A program made the translations under genes and the position numbers. A stretch of 64,000 bases of DNA, taken from contig JAHDHH010000001.1 in NCBI GenBank assembly GCA_020631405.1, positions 101,378 to 165,377 on the forward strand. The letters are read 5' to 3'. Position 1 is the stretch's first letter, and each line of letters opens with the position of its first letter. Shown here piece by piece: positions 15,751-25,724 of this stretch. The notes under the pieces are model-generated. The model did not search any database, had not been told where the DNA came from, and saw only the letters and a program-made list of their open reading frames with translations. The DNA comes from Saprospiraceae bacterium (GTDB lineage Bacteria; Bacteroidota; Bacteroidia; Chitinophagales; Saprospiraceae).

Positions 15751-15811
15751 CAGTTGCAGTGAGATAAGTTCGAAAAACGTTTTGGACCCTCACTGTACAC
15801 TGTTTTTTTTT
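15751..15811 (+). terminator. Intrinsic terminator or attenuator between murE and mraY
   Basis: CAGT (15751) and CAGTGAG (15757-15763) pair with CTCACTG (15789-15795) and ACTG (15799-15802), with a small internal loop. Inside, GTTC pairs with GGAC and AAAA with TTTT. The stem abuts a run of nine T residues (15803-15811). This has every mark of an intrinsic terminator although it lies inside the dcw cluster, 17 bp before the mraY start codon. Confidence 0.75.
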
Positions 15812-15828
15812 GATGTAAATAGAAGCGA

Positions 15829-17094
15829 ATGCTCTATTATTTATTTGAATTTTTAGAAAGAAACTATGACTTGCCTGGAGCAGGTCTATTTCAGTATATA
15901 TCTTTTCGATCCGGATTAGCTGTTTTGGTCTCACTATTTGTGGCAACAGTGTTTGGTGATCGAATCATACGATCTTTGAAACGCAAGCAAGTAGGTGAGA
16001 CAGTGAGAGAGTTGGGCTTGGATGGTCAGAAAGTGAAGGAAGGTACTCCAACTATGGGCGGCCTTATCATTATTGCTGCTATCCTGATTCCATGTTTGCT
16101 CTTTGCTCGTCTTGACAATATCTACATTATTTTGATGCTGATCGCGACGGTATGGATGGCAGCTATTGGATTTGCCGACGACTATATCAAAGTGTTTAAG
16201 AAGAACAAAGAAGGTCTAGCCGGTAAATTTAAAGTCATTGGCCAGATAGGTCTTGGTCTTATTGTAGGCATTACTATGACACTTCATGAAGATGTGGTAG
16301 TAAGAATGCCCGTAGAGACAGCTGTAAATCAAGGTTATCAGATAGTCAAAACCTTCGAATTAGAAGAGAGGACACCTTTAGGAATTGGTCTTACTAGAGA
16401 GATGGCATACGCCAAAGCTAGTATCACTAACATTCCATTTTTTAAAAATAATACCATCTCCTACAGTGATTTTCTTTGGTTCTTGAAAGAGAATAAAGAG
16501 TCATTCGTATGGATTTTATTTATTCCAGTAGTCATATTTATCGTCACTGGAGTATCTAATGGTGCCAATTTGACCGACGGACTTGATGGGTTGCTAGCTG
16601 GATTAGCAGCAATCATTGCCGCAACACTGGGCATATTCGCCTATGTCTCAGGTAATGCTATCACAGCAGATTATCTCAATATACTTTATATCCCTTTTAG
16701 TGCCGAATTAGTGATTTATTCCGCATGCTTTGTTGGTGCTTGTACAGGCTTCCTTTGGTACAATGCTTACCCAGCAAGAGTATTCATGGGTGATACTGGA
16801 AGTCTGGCGATTGGTGGCATTATCGCTTCTCTAGCTATCCTGCTTAGAAAGGAGCTTTTACTGCCGTTGATGTGTGGGATATTCTTTGTAGAGACACTAT
16901 CGGTGATACTTCAGGTTAGTTACTTTAAGTACACTAAGCAAAAGACAGGAGAGGGAAAGCGAATATTCTTAATGTCTCCATTGCATCACCACTATCAGAA
17001 GAAGGGTATGCATGAGGTTAAGATTGTGACTAGGTTCTGGATTGTAGGCATTATACTAGCGCTATTGAGTATCATCACGCTAAAAGTGAGGTAA
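15829..17094 (+). CDS. mraY: Phospho-MurNAc-pentapeptide transferase MraY
   Basis: 421 residues with about ten transmembrane segments. Catalytic and binding blocks are [11 protein letters not shown] (about 66-76), [21 protein letters not shown], the [15 protein letters not shown] block (about 246-260), [13 protein letters not shown] and [12 protein letters not shown]. It moves phospho-MurNAc-pentapeptide onto undecaprenyl phosphate to make lipid I. The protein is longer than the 360 residues of E. coli because of a polar insert at about 160-215, usual in Bacteroidota. It follows the murE terminator and overlaps murD by one base. Confidence 0.96.
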   Translation: MLYYLFEFLERNYDLPGAGLFQYISFRSGLAVLVSLFVATVFGDRIIRSLKRKQVGETVRELGLDGQKVKEGTPTMGGLIIIAAILIPCLLFARLDNIYIILMLIATVWMAAIGFADDYIKVFKKNKEGLAGKFKVIGQIGLGLIVGITMTLHEDVVVRMPVETAVNQGYQIVKTFELEERTPLGIGLTREMAYAKASITNIPFFKNNTISYSDFLWFLKENKESFVWILFIPVVIFIVTGVSNGANLTDGLDGLLAGLAAIIAATLGIFAYVSGNAITADYLNILYIPFSAELVIYSACFVGACTGFLWYNAYPARVFMGDTGSLAIGGIIASLAILLRKELLLPLMCGIFFVETLSVILQVSYFKYTKQKTGEGKRIFLMSPLHHHYQKKGMHEVKIVTRFWIVGIILALLSIITLKVR

Positions 17095-18401
17095 TGAAGG
17101 TAGTAGTACTAGGCAGCGGCGAAAGCGCAGTTGGAGCAGCATTACTTGCAGCAAAAAAACATTACACAGTATTTGTCTCGGACAACAGTAGCATAGCTAC
17201 TGACACGAAACATCTACTACAACAACATAATATCCATTTTGAAGAAAATGGACATAGTATTGACATTATTGGAAAGGCTGATTTGATTATCAAAAGTCCG
17301 GGAATACCCAATAGTTCAGATCTGATTACAAGATTGCATGCCTTAGAAAAGGAAGTAATTGGCGAAATCGAATTTGGATACAGATATTGCGAGAGCAAAA
17401 TCATTGGGATAACAGGGAGTAATGGTAAGTCGACCGTGACAAGTATGATTCATCACATATTGGAATCTGCAGGGATGTCTGTCAGTATTGGAGGCAATTT
17501 CGGAACGAGTTTCTGTAGATTGCTTTGTGATGCTAAGACAGAATACTACGTACTAGAGTTGAGTAGCTTTCAACTTGAGGACATTGTAGATTTTAAGCCA
17601 GATGTTGCACTAATATTGAATATTACACCAGATCATTTGGATAGATATCAATACGATATTAATCTCTATGCTGATGCAAAATTCAGGATATGTAAGAATC
17701 AAGTTGCTAGTGACAAACTCATTTATAATACGGATGATAGTCTAGTCAAAGAGAAAACCCAAGATGTGTTATCTACCTTAATTGGGATAGCACAACACAC
17801 TGGAGAATCTACACTTGCACAACTAATGGTGCTCGACGAATTACCATTTAGGGGAGGGCACAACTACTTCAACTGTTTGGTTGCGTTAGAGGCAGCTCAA
17901 GCTGTAGGTGTTGATGTTCAAGATGGCTTGGTCTCGATGAAGCATTACAAAGGCTTGCCACATCGGATGGAGGAAGTAGCTATTGTCAATGGTGTTAAGT
18001 ACATCAATGATAGTAAGGCTACAAACGTAGATGCAGTCTACTATGCTTTGGATGGTCTTGATGGTCCACTCATTTGGATAGTAGGGGGAGTAGATAAGGG
18101 CAATGACTATAGTCAGCTAGACAAATTGGTTGCGGAAAAAGTGACGCATATTATTTGTATGGGAACAAATAATACCAAACTCATAGAGTACTACTCTGGT
18201 AAAGAGGTAAGTCTTTCAGATTGTAGTTGTTTTGAAGCAGCAATGGAGAAGGTCGTAGAGATTGCAGAGGTAGGAGATACAGTATTGCTTTCGCCAGCAT
18301 GTGCCAGTTTTGATCTATTTGATAATTATATACACAGGGGAAATATTTTTAAAGAACGCATATATACACTCATTTATAACTCATATTCATGTCTGCAGTA
18401 G
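17094..18401 (+). CDS. murD: UDP-MurNAc-L-Ala:D-Glu ligase MurD
   Basis: 435 residues. N-terminal Rossmann-like domain begins KVVVLGSGESAVGAALLA; ATP-binding GITGSNGKSTVTSMI is at about 103-117; LELSSFQLED and NITPDHLDRY follow; the C-terminal domain contains YINDSKATNVDAVYYAL and LLSPACASFDLFDNY. It adds D-glutamate to UDP-MurNAc-L-alanine. The ATG overlaps the mraY stop (TAATG), and the 3' end overlaps ftsW by 13 bp, so it is tightly coupled to both. Confidence 0.96.
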   Translation: MKVVVLGSGESAVGAALLAAKKHYTVFVSDNSSIATDTKHLLQQHNIHFEENGHSIDIIGKADLIIKSPGIPNSSDLITRLHALEKEVIGEIEFGYRYCESKIIGITGSNGKSTVTSMIHHILESAGMSVSIGGNFGTSFCRLLCDAKTEYYVLELSSFQLEDIVDFKPDVALILNITPDHLDRYQYDINLYADAKFRICKNQVASDKLIYNTDDSLVKEKTQDVLSTLIGIAQHTGESTLAQLMVLDELPFRGGHNYFNCLVALEAAQAVGVDVQDGLVSMKHYKGLPHRMEEVAIVNGVKYINDSKATNVDAVYYALDGLDGPLIWIVGGVDKGNDYSQLDKLVAEKVTHIICMGTNNTKLIEYYSGKEVSLSDCSCFEAAMEKVVEIAEVGDTVLLSPACASFDLFDNYIHRGNIFKERIYTLIYNSYSCLQ

Positions 18402-19546
18402 CACAGATATTCTATAACTTAAAGGGAGATAAGGTCATTTGGCTTATTATCACCTTTCTTGGATGTATGTCCATGCTAGCTGTATACAGTGCTACTACTG
18501 GTATGGCGCATAAGTATCATGGAGGCAATACTGAGTTTTATTTGATTCAGCAAGGAGTGTTTTTGTCTTTAGGGGCATTTGTGGTCTTCTTCTGTTCGAA
18601 GCTAGATTATAGGATTTATGCTAAGGTGGCACCTTACTTACTACTGCTGACTGTGCCTTTGTTAATTTATACAGTAGGCTTTGGTGCTCAGATTAATGAC
18701 GCTAGACGTTGGATACAGCTGCCATTTACCGATTTTACATTTCAGACTTCAGATATGGCCAAGTTGGCACTTGTGCTTTTTATTGCTAGAGGTATATCTA
18801 GAAGGCAAGAGAATATAAAGGATTTGAAAGGCGCTTTCTTACCCATCATTATACCAGTACTAGTTATCTGTGGATTGATAGCTCCAGCAGATTTAAGTAC
18901 AGCTGCTTTGCTATTCTTAACTAGTTTGATGATGATGTTCATCGGGAGGATGTCTATGAAGTATATCATTATTTTGCTCTTTTTAGGCTTGTTTGCGTTT
19001 GGCTTGCTAGCACTATTGGGAACAATTTTTCCTGACTTCATTAGAGTAGAAACATGGCAAACAAGATTTCATGAGTTCTTTTTCAATTCAGATGGAGGCT
19101 ATCAAATACAGCAGTCTAAGATGGCAATTGCCAATGGCGAATTTTTTGGATTAGGACTAGGAGGCAGTATTCAGAAGAGCTTTTTGCCAAGTCCATATGC
19201 TGATTTTATCTATGCTATTATCTGTGAAGAGGCAGGGATGCTTTGGGGCTTTATTATCATCTTTTTGTACTTGGGACTACTGTATAGGTGTACCAAGTTA
19301 GTGACTAGATGTGATAAGCCATTTGCAGCAATAGTAGCTATGGGACTTTGCTTGAGTATCGTTATTCAGGCATTTGCCAATATTGCGGTGTCTGTTCACC
19401 TGCTCCCAGTTACAGGGTTGACCTTGCCTTTACTTAGTATGGGTGGGACATCATTGATATTCACTTGTATATCCTGTGGGATCATACTGAGTGTGAGTAG
19501 GTATGTAGAAGAGCACAATGTGGAGACGAAGAAAGTTAGAGCCTAA
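18389..19546 (+). CDS. ftsW: Septal peptidoglycan glycosyltransferase FtsW (SEDS)
   Basis: 385 residues, about ten transmembrane helices. SEDS-family landmarks are the DARRWIQLPFTDFTFQTSDMAKLALVLF block (about 110-137), the large periplasmic loop with GDGGYQIQQSK-like sequence and SYADFIYAIICEEAG (about 268-282), and the C-terminal PVTGLTLPLLSMGGTS. FtsW polymerises lipid II at the septum together with FtsI. It begins inside murD and ends with a TAATG overlap with murG. Confidence 0.95.
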   Translation: MSAVAQIFYNLKGDKVIWLIITFLGCMSMLAVYSATTGMAHKYHGGNTEFYLIQQGVFLSLGAFVVFFCSKLDYRIYAKVAPYLLLLTVPLLIYTVGFGAQINDARRWIQLPFTDFTFQTSDMAKLALVLFIARGISRRQENIKDLKGAFLPIIIPVLVICGLIAPADLSTAALLFLTSLMMMFIGRMSMKYIIILLFLGLFAFGLLALLGTIFPDFIRVETWQTRFHEFFFNSDGGYQIQQSKMAIANGEFFGLGLGGSIQKSFLPSPYADFIYAIICEEAGMLWGFIIIFLYLGLLYRCTKLVTRCDKPFAAIVAMGLCLSIVIQAFANIAVSVHLLPVTGLTLPLLSMGGTSLIFTCISCGIILSVSRYVEEHNVETKKVRA

Positions 19547-20640
19547 TGAAGGTATTGATAAGTGGTGGAGGTACAGGCGGACATATATATCCTGCTATAG
19601 CGATAGCAGATGCATTAAAGCAGATTGATAATACTATTGAAATATTATTTGTCGGTGCAAACGGTAGAATGGAGATGACACGAGTCCCGAAAGCGGGTTA
19701 TGACATCAGAGGGTTAGATATTAGTGGTCTACAGCGCCGAATAACATTGAAAAATTTGTCTTTTCCTTTAAAGGTAATGAAGAGCCTGAGAGTTGCAGGT
19801 GCAATAATCTCAGAGTTCAAGCCTGATGTGGGAATAGGAGTGGGAGGCTATGCGAGTGGACCTTCGATGTACAAGTTAGCGAGTAGGGGGATACCTCTAT
19901 TGCTTCAAGAGCAAAATTCTTATCCAGGGATAACCAATAAGATACTTGCTCGAAAGGCAACACATATTTGTACAGCTTATCCAGGGATGGAGACTTTTTT
20001 TGATCAAGCAAAACTACACTTTACAGGTAATCCCGTCAGAAAGGACTTACTTGAAGTCAAAGTAAAAAGAACAGAGGCTCTTGAATGCTTTGGTCTAAAG
20101 GAAAATAAGAAAACATGTTTGCTTGTCGGAGGAAGTCTGGGTGCTAGGACACTCAATGAGTCAATGCGTGATGCGACAGAGTTGATTAAACAACATCCTG
20201 AAGTCCAGTTTATCTGGCAGATGGGTGGGGCATACGAGACTACATATGCTAACTGCAACACAGCACTCTTAGACAATGTAAAAGCAATGGCTTTTATAGA
20301 AAGGATGGACCTAGCCTATGCAGCTGCTGATATAGTGATAGCAAGGGCAGGTGCTCTGACTATTAGTGAGCTGAGTATAGTGGGAGTGCCGAGTATATTG
20401 GTTCCTTCTCCTCATGTAGCAGAGGATCATCAGACTAAGAATGCTATGGCATTAGTGAATGAAGAGGCGGCGGTGCTAGTCAAGGACAATGAAGCGAAGG
20501 GAACACTTGTAGCTAAGATGCTTGAGTTAGTGGTAGATGAAGGCAAACTTGGTTTGCTGAGTGCAAATGTGAGCAGGTTTGCTAACCCAGATGCTGCAAA
20601 TACAATTGCTAGTTTGGTAATTGACTTAGTAAAGCAATAA
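19546..20640 (+). CDS. murG: Lipid II synthase MurG (GlcNAc transferase)
   Basis: 364 residues, GT28 family with a GT-B fold. N-terminal GGGTGGHIYPAIAIADAL (residues about 7-24), then GVGGYASGP and LLQEQNSYPGITNK, and in the C-terminal half LLVGGSLGARTLNE, RAGALTISELSIVGVPSILVP and VAEDHQTKNA. It adds GlcNAc from UDP-GlcNAc to lipid I on the cytoplasmic face of the membrane. Start overlaps the ftsW stop; murC begins 10 bp after the stop. Confidence 0.96.
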   Translation: MKVLISGGGTGGHIYPAIAIADALKQIDNTIEILFVGANGRMEMTRVPKAGYDIRGLDISGLQRRITLKNLSFPLKVMKSLRVAGAIISEFKPDVGIGVGGYASGPSMYKLASRGIPLLLQEQNSYPGITNKILARKATHICTAYPGMETFFDQAKLHFTGNPVRKDLLEVKVKRTEALECFGLKENKKTCLLVGGSLGARTLNESMRDATELIKQHPEVQFIWQMGGAYETTYANCNTALLDNVKAMAFIERMDLAYAAADIVIARAGALTISELSIVGVPSILVPSPHVAEDHQTKNAMALVNEEAAVLVKDNEAKGTLVAKMLELVVDEGKLGLLSANVSRFANPDAANTIASLVIDLVKQ

Positions 20641-20650
20641 ATCCGAAGGT

Positions 20651-22033
20651 ATGGATATCTCAACAGTGAGAAAGGCATATTTTCTAGGAATAGGAGGAAT
20701 AGGAATGTCGGCAATTGCCCGATATTTTATTAATAAACAAGTAGAAGTCTATGGTTACGACTTGACTTCTACGGCTCTTACCAAGAAGTTGGAAGAGGAA
20801 GGAATGCTTATCCATTATCAAGAAGATATTGATAGTATTCCAGAAGATATTGACATAGTGGTTTATACACCTGCTATACCAAAGACTCACAAAGAGCTAG
20901 TCTATCTTAATCAAACAGATATTCCAGTAATGAAGAGGTCAGCGGTACTTGGGTTGATTAGTAAAAGTTATCAAACAATAGCTGTAGCTGGGACCCATGG
21001 CAAGACTAGTACTTCAAGTATACTAGCCTACCTCCTTGATGGAGAGGGTATAGGTTGTACAAGTTTCCTTGGTGGCATCTGCAAGAATTGGAATACAAAT
21101 TACCGATTCGAATCAGGAAGTTACATGGTTGCGGAGGCAGACGAGTATGATAGGTCATTCTTGCAATTGTTTCCAAGCATATTGGTGATTCTCAGTATGG
21201 ATGCTGATCATCTGGATATCTATGGCACTCATGAGCAAATGATAGCGGCATATGAGCAACTTACATTACAAATGCAAGTAGGCGGTACTCTGATCATCAA
21301 GCATGGTATCAAGTCTTTGTTTAGCGAGAGCTGGGAAGATGAGATGGTTGCTCGTGAGATTAAGGTCACTGAGTTCGGTGATGCCGATTGTGAGATTGTT
21401 GTAAGAGACTTGAAATCAGATGGTTTCAATACTAAGGTAATCGCAAAGGTCAGTGGTGATGAGTTAGATTGGACATGGAATGTTCCTGGAAGTTACAATG
21501 CTAGTAATGCATCTATAGCTATCAGCATAGCTCGACAGATAGGCATGCCTGACGATAGGATAGCAGCGAAGTTAGCGACTTACCAAGGAGTCAAGCGTAG
21601 ATTGGAATTGATATATGCGGATGAAGAGTATGCCTTGATCGATGACTATGCTCACCATCCTGATGAATTGAATGCAGTGATCAGTGCAGTGAGGAACTTG
21701 TATCCTGAGAGTAAACTTACAGGCATATTTCAACCGCATCTCTATACTAGGACAAGAGACCACTTTAGTGGCTTTGCAGAACAGTTGAGTAAGCTAGATT
21801 GTGCATTGGTATTGCCGATCTATCCAGCAAGAGAAGAAGCTATTGCTGGGATTACATCGGAGATGATTGTAGAGAAGATGACTATTGAACAGGCAGAGGC
21901 AGTAAACCACAACAGATTGAAAGAACGATTTGAACTATATAAACACGAAATAATCATAACCCTAGGAGCTGGGAATTTGGACAAACATCATCCTATGCTT
22001 TTAGACTATATACAAACTAAAAGACATGGCTAA
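20651..22033 (+). CDS. murC: UDP-MurNAc:L-alanine ligase MurC
   Basis: 460 residues. N-terminal GIGGIGMSAIARYF (about 13-26), ATP-binding VAGTHGKTSTSSILAYL (about 112-128), EADEYDRSFL, SMDADHLDIYGT, and the C-terminal domain with DDYAHHPDELNAVI and FQPHLYTRTRDHF. It attaches the first residue of the stem peptide to UDP-MurNAc in the cytoplasm. It overlaps ftsQ by 8 bp. Confidence 0.96.
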   Translation: MDISTVRKAYFLGIGGIGMSAIARYFINKQVEVYGYDLTSTALTKKLEEEGMLIHYQEDIDSIPEDIDIVVYTPAIPKTHKELVYLNQTDIPVMKRSAVLGLISKSYQTIAVAGTHGKTSTSSILAYLLDGEGIGCTSFLGGICKNWNTNYRFESGSYMVAEADEYDRSFLQLFPSILVILSMDADHLDIYGTHEQMIAAYEQLTLQMQVGGTLIIKHGIKSLFSESWEDEMVAREIKVTEFGDADCEIVVRDLKSDGFNTKVIAKVSGDELDWTWNVPGSYNASNASIAISIARQIGMPDDRIAAKLATYQGVKRRLELIYADEEYALIDDYAHHPDELNAVISAVRNLYPESKLTGIFQPHLYTRTRDHFSGFAEQLSKLDCALVLPIYPAREEAIAGITSEMIVEKMTIEQAEAVNHNRLKERFELYKHEIIITLGAGNLDKHHPMLLDYIQTKRHG

Positions 22034-22820
22034 CTATAGCGGCAACATACCCTTCATTACCAAATATCAATGGGTCTTCCATTTGATAGGGATAGCTGTG
22101 GTATTTCTAATGCTAAGCTTGGCCATACAGATGCATAAGGATGCGTCTGTGACTAAGATTGATGTAGCTATTGACCCCATAGGTAGTGGAAAGTACTTGA
22201 TCTCTAAAAAGGAAGTAGTGAGTTTGATAAATAGGGAAGTAGGCTACGATACTGAGAGAGGCTCACTTAAGCGAGTAGACGTTATGCAGCTTGAATATAT
22301 GATTGATAGTGATCCAAGAGTAATGGATTCTGACATTTACGTAGACAAGCACCTTGCAATCCATGTAGATATCAAGCAGCGAGAGCCGATTATTAGAGTC
22401 ATGGGTAAGCAAGAATCGTATTACCTAGATACTGAAGGTAAGTATATCCCACTGTCAAAGTCTGCCTCAATTAGAGTGCCGGTTGTCACAGGAGAGATAG
22501 ATAGGTTTGATGCTGATTATTTAGCCCAGACTAATAATAATCATAAAGCCATTTACACTTTGGCTAAGGCGATCAATGCTGATGAATTTTTGACTGCCTT
22601 GGTAGAGCAGATTACGATAGATGACAATGACGAATTGGTCATTATTCCTAAGATGGGCAGGAACAAGATTAAAGTAGGAACAATAGATAATATAGACGAC
22701 AAACTCTATAGGTTGAAAATATTTTATAAAAAGGCAATATCCAAGTACGGCATAGACAAGTTTGCTGAGCTTGACCTTCAATATGAGGATCGAGTGTTTG
22801 GTAAGCCAAACAAAAGCTAG
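22026..22820 (+). CDS. ftsQ: Cell division protein FtsQ/DivIB
   Basis: 264 residues: a short cytoplasmic N-terminus, one transmembrane helix (about 17-36, IGIAVVFLMLSLAI) and a periplasmic part with a POTRA-like domain (KKEVVSLINREVGY, then RVDVMQLEYMIDSDPRVMDSDIYV) and the beta domain (IKQREPIIRVMGKQESYYLDTEGKYIPLS). FtsQ links early division proteins to the FtsBL-FtsWI complex. It begins inside murC and lies 40 bp before ftsA. Confidence 0.9.
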   Translation: MANYSGNIPFITKYQWVFHLIGIAVVFLMLSLAIQMHKDASVTKIDVAIDPIGSGKYLISKKEVVSLINREVGYDTERGSLKRVDVMQLEYMIDSDPRVMDSDIYVDKHLAIHVDIKQREPIIRVMGKQESYYLDTEGKYIPLSKSASIRVPVVTGEIDRFDADYLAQTNNNHKAIYTLAKAINADEFLTALVEQITIDDNDELVIIPKMGRNKIKVGTIDNIDDKLYRLKIFYKKAISKYGIDKFAELDLQYEDRVFGKPNKS

Positions 22821-22860
22821 GCTAGTACAATATTAAGATAAAAGGGAAAATTTAAAGCAT

Positions 22861-24195
22861 ATGTATAACGATATCAGACACACATCAGACCTCGCAGTAG
22901 CCTTGGATATAGGTACTACGAAAGTCTGCGCCATTGCTGGAATCAGAAATGAATACGGCAAGATCGACATTCTGGGCATGGGTACAGTGACTTCAGAGGG
23001 AGTTTCTAGAGGTGTAGTATCTAACATAGAGAAGACCTCAAAGGCTATCAGACAAGCGATTGCTGCTGCTGAAGAAGTCAGTGGTAAGAAGTTCGATGTA
23101 GTCCATGTAGGTATTGCAGGACAACATATCAAGAGTATTCACCACCATGGCTTGCTAGTAAGAAACAATGGACTCTCTGAGATTACAAAGGGTGATGTCG
23201 AGAAGCTCATCAACGATATGCACAAGCTAGTCTTGCCCGCTGGAGATAGAATATTACACGTCATTCCTCAGGAGTTTAGTGTGGATGATGAGACAGATAT
23301 CATAGACCCAATAGGGATGGCTGGAGTGAGGCTCGAAGCCAATTTTCACATTATTACAGGACAGATTTCTGCTTCACAGAATATCATCAGATGTGTAGAG
23401 AAGGTAGGCTTAGAAATAGCGGATATGACCCTAGAGCCGATTGCATCCTCTAACTCTGTCTTGTCTTCTGAAGAGAAGGAAGCAGGTGTAGCTTTAGTAG
23501 ATATTGGTGGTGGTACTACAGACATCACGATATTTAAAGATGGTATTATTAGACATACAGCAGTCATTCCTTTCGGTGGGACTACTATCACCAAGGATAT
23601 CAAAGAAGGCTGTATAGTAATGCCTGATCAAGCAGAAAAATTGAAGGTCAGATTTGGTTCTGCATTAGCAGACGAAGTCTATGACAATAGAATTATCACC
23701 ATCCCAGGATTCAGAGGCGGTGAGCCTAAGGAAGTATCTGAGAAAAACCTTGCAAGAATCATTCAAGCAAGAGTAGAAGAAATATTTGATTACGTACTGT
23801 GGGAGATAAAAAGAAGTGGCTATGAAAACAAACTCATAGCTGGTGTAGTACTAACTGGAGGTGGATCATTACTAAAAAATATCAACTTGCTAGTTGAATA
23901 TCATATGGGACTTCCAGTGAGAATTGGTATGCCCGTAGATCACTTAGCACATGGCTATTCTTCGCAATTAGCAAGTCCTGTGTATAGCACTGCACTTGGG
24001 TTATTGATTACAGCAATAGACCAACAAGAACAAAAAGCAGCGATAGCCAAGGAGTCAGAAATCATTGATCTAGTCGAAGATGATGAAGTGGAAGCTGCAG
24101 TAGAGCAGGACGAACCAAAGTCTAAGAAGTTTTTTGATAAGATATTTACCTATACCAAGGAGTTTTTTGAGGCAACTCCAGATTCTGAATTTTAA
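22861..24195 (+). CDS. ftsA: Cell division protein FtsA
   Basis: 444 residues, actin/HSP70-like ATPase fold. Phosphate-1 motif ALDIGTTKVCAI (about 14-25), GVVSNIEKTSKAI (1C domain region), phosphate-2 ALVDIGGGTTDITIFKDG (about 210-227) and adenosine motif LTGGGSLLKNI (about 337-347). FtsA tethers FtsZ to the membrane and recruits later proteins. The C-terminus is acidic and then ends with a putative amphipathic segment (KFFDKIFTYTKEFFE), fitting a membrane-targeting sequence. Confidence 0.95.
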   Translation: MYNDIRHTSDLAVALDIGTTKVCAIAGIRNEYGKIDILGMGTVTSEGVSRGVVSNIEKTSKAIRQAIAAAEEVSGKKFDVVHVGIAGQHIKSIHHHGLLVRNNGLSEITKGDVEKLINDMHKLVLPAGDRILHVIPQEFSVDDETDIIDPIGMAGVRLEANFHIITGQISASQNIIRCVEKVGLEIADMTLEPIASSNSVLSSEEKEAGVALVDIGGGTTDITIFKDGIIRHTAVIPFGGTTITKDIKEGCIVMPDQAEKLKVRFGSALADEVYDNRIITIPGFRGGEPKEVSEKNLARIIQARVEEIFDYVLWEIKRSGYENKLIAGVVLTGGGSLLKNINLLVEYHMGLPVRIGMPVDHLAHGYSSQLASPVYSTALGLLITAIDQQEQKAAIAKESEIIDLVEDDEVEAAVEQDEPKSKKFFDKIFTYTKEFFEATPDSEF

Positions 24196-24228
24196 CCCTA
24201 ATACGAAGTACTCAACAATTTGAACATT

Positions 24229-25680
24229 ATGACAAATCCTATTAATAATCCAGAACTCTTTGATAAAATGAATACTCATACATCAATCATTAAGGTAATT
24301 GGCGTTGGAGGTGGCGGTGGTAATGCCGTAGCCCACATGTATAGCCAAGGAATTGTGGGAGTAGATTTCGCAATATGCAATACTGACAATCAAGCATTGG
24401 ATAGTAACGATGTGCCTATTAAGATCCAGTTAGGGCCAAGTCTTACCGAAGGTAGGGGAGCTGGTTCGAAGCCTGAAATAGGGAAGGAATCGTGCATAGA
24501 GTCTATTGACGAAGTCAGAAGCTTTCTTGATTCAGGAACGAAGATGCTGTTTGTCACGGCAGGAATGGGTGGTGGTACTGGTACTGGTGCAGCTCCGATT
24601 ATCGCTAAAGCAGCAAAGGAGATGGGTATTCTTACTGTTGGAATAGTCACTCTTCCATTCAAGTTCGAAGGCAATAAAAGGAAGAGACATGCTCTTGAGG
24701 GGTTGGAAAAAATGAGAAAGAATGTAGATGCTATTCTAGTAATCTCAAATGATAGATTGAGAGAGATGTATGGTGACCTTACAATGAGGCAGGCATTCTC
24801 AAAAGCTGATGACATCTTGACAACAGGGGCAAAAGGCATAGCGGAGATTATCACAGTTCCAGGATATATCAATGTAGATTTTGCTGATGTAAGTACAGTA
24901 ATGAAAGATAGTGGTGTTGCGATGATGGGAACAGGTGAGGCAGAAGGTGAGGATAGAGCAACTAGGGCTGTAGAGATGGCCTTGAATTCACCATTGTTAG
25001 AAGATAAAGAGATCAGAGGTGCAAAGAATATCTTATTTAATATCACATCAGGAAATATTGAGGTGACAATGGATGAGATAGGATTGATTACAGAATATAT
25101 CCAAGAAGAAGCTGGGTATGGTACTGACGTCATTTGGGGTAATTGTGTCAACCCAGATTTAGGTGACAAGATTGCTATTACTGTAATTGCTACAGGATTT
25201 AGCGAAAACGTAATAACAGAGTCCAATGACAAGCCCAAGCAAATCATGGTTGGCTTAGATGATGGTGAAGAGGTGTTGAGGAAGGCAACCGTGCCATCTC
25301 CAAGTGCTGCTACGACTACTATTGATCTGGATATAGATGATGTCAAGTCAACTATTGCTAGCTTTAAGTCAGAGTCTGAACCTAGTCAGGAGCCAAGAAT
25401 CAAGTTTGGAGGTAATCCAACGCATATTGATAGAAAATTGGACGAGTTGGAAAGAGCAAAGAAAGCTTATATCAGAAAAGCGAAGACCGTACCATTGGAC
25501 AATCCTGGGGTAGTGTCAAAAATGGAAAAGGAACCTGCATACTTGCGAAGAGAAGTACAGCTAGATAGTGTAGAGGAAGCAAATAATGATGGTACAATGA
25601 GTAATACAAGAATTAATGTTGACGACAATGGAGATTTTTTCACTAGTGAGAATTCTTTCCTACACGGCAATGTAGATTAA
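24229..25680 (+). CDS. ftsZ: Cell division GTPase FtsZ
   Basis: 483 residues from the ATG at 24229; an in-frame TTG nine bases upstream is less likely. The tubulin signature GGGTGTGAAPIIA lies at about 113-125, with GVGGGGGNAVAHM near the N-terminus and the T7 region FADVSTVMKDSG (about 220-231). A long, variable linker precedes the Bacteroidota-type C-terminal peptide PAYLRREV (about 438-445) and a final tail ENSFLHGNVD. FtsZ polymerises at midcell to form the Z ring. It is the last gene of the cluster; a terminator follows after about 200 bp. Confidence 0.97.
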   Translation: MTNPINNPELFDKMNTHTSIIKVIGVGGGGGNAVAHMYSQGIVGVDFAICNTDNQALDSNDVPIKIQLGPSLTEGRGAGSKPEIGKESCIESIDEVRSFLDSGTKMLFVTAGMGGGTGTGAAPIIAKAAKEMGILTVGIVTLPFKFEGNKRKRHALEGLEKMRKNVDAILVISNDRLREMYGDLTMRQAFSKADDILTTGAKGIAEIITVPGYINVDFADVSTVMKDSGVAMMGTGEAEGEDRATRAVEMALNSPLLEDKEIRGAKNILFNITSGNIEVTMDEIGLITEYIQEEAGYGTDVIWGNCVNPDLGDKIAITVIATGFSENVITESNDKPKQIMVGLDDGEEVLRKATVPSPSAATTTIDLDIDDVKSTIASFKSESEPSQEPRIKFGGNPTHIDRKLDELERAKKAYIRKAKTVPLDNPGVVSKMEKEPAYLRREVQLDSVEEANNDGTMSNTRINVDDNGDFFTSENSFLHGNVD

Positions 25681-25724
25681 GTTATAAAGAATAATTCGAT
25701 AAGCAGTCACTATACTTGTTTTTG

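Noticed and set aside
24220..24228. TTG start for ftsZ
   Set aside because: An ATG nine bases later gives the usual short polar N-terminus, and TTG is rarely preferred over a close ATG.
24390..25346. 318-codon open frame on the minus strand across ftsZ
   Set aside because: It lies entirely antisense to a certain ftsZ gene, its translation is low in charge and Ser/Ile/Pro-rich as expected of a mirror frame, and it has no domain or start signal.
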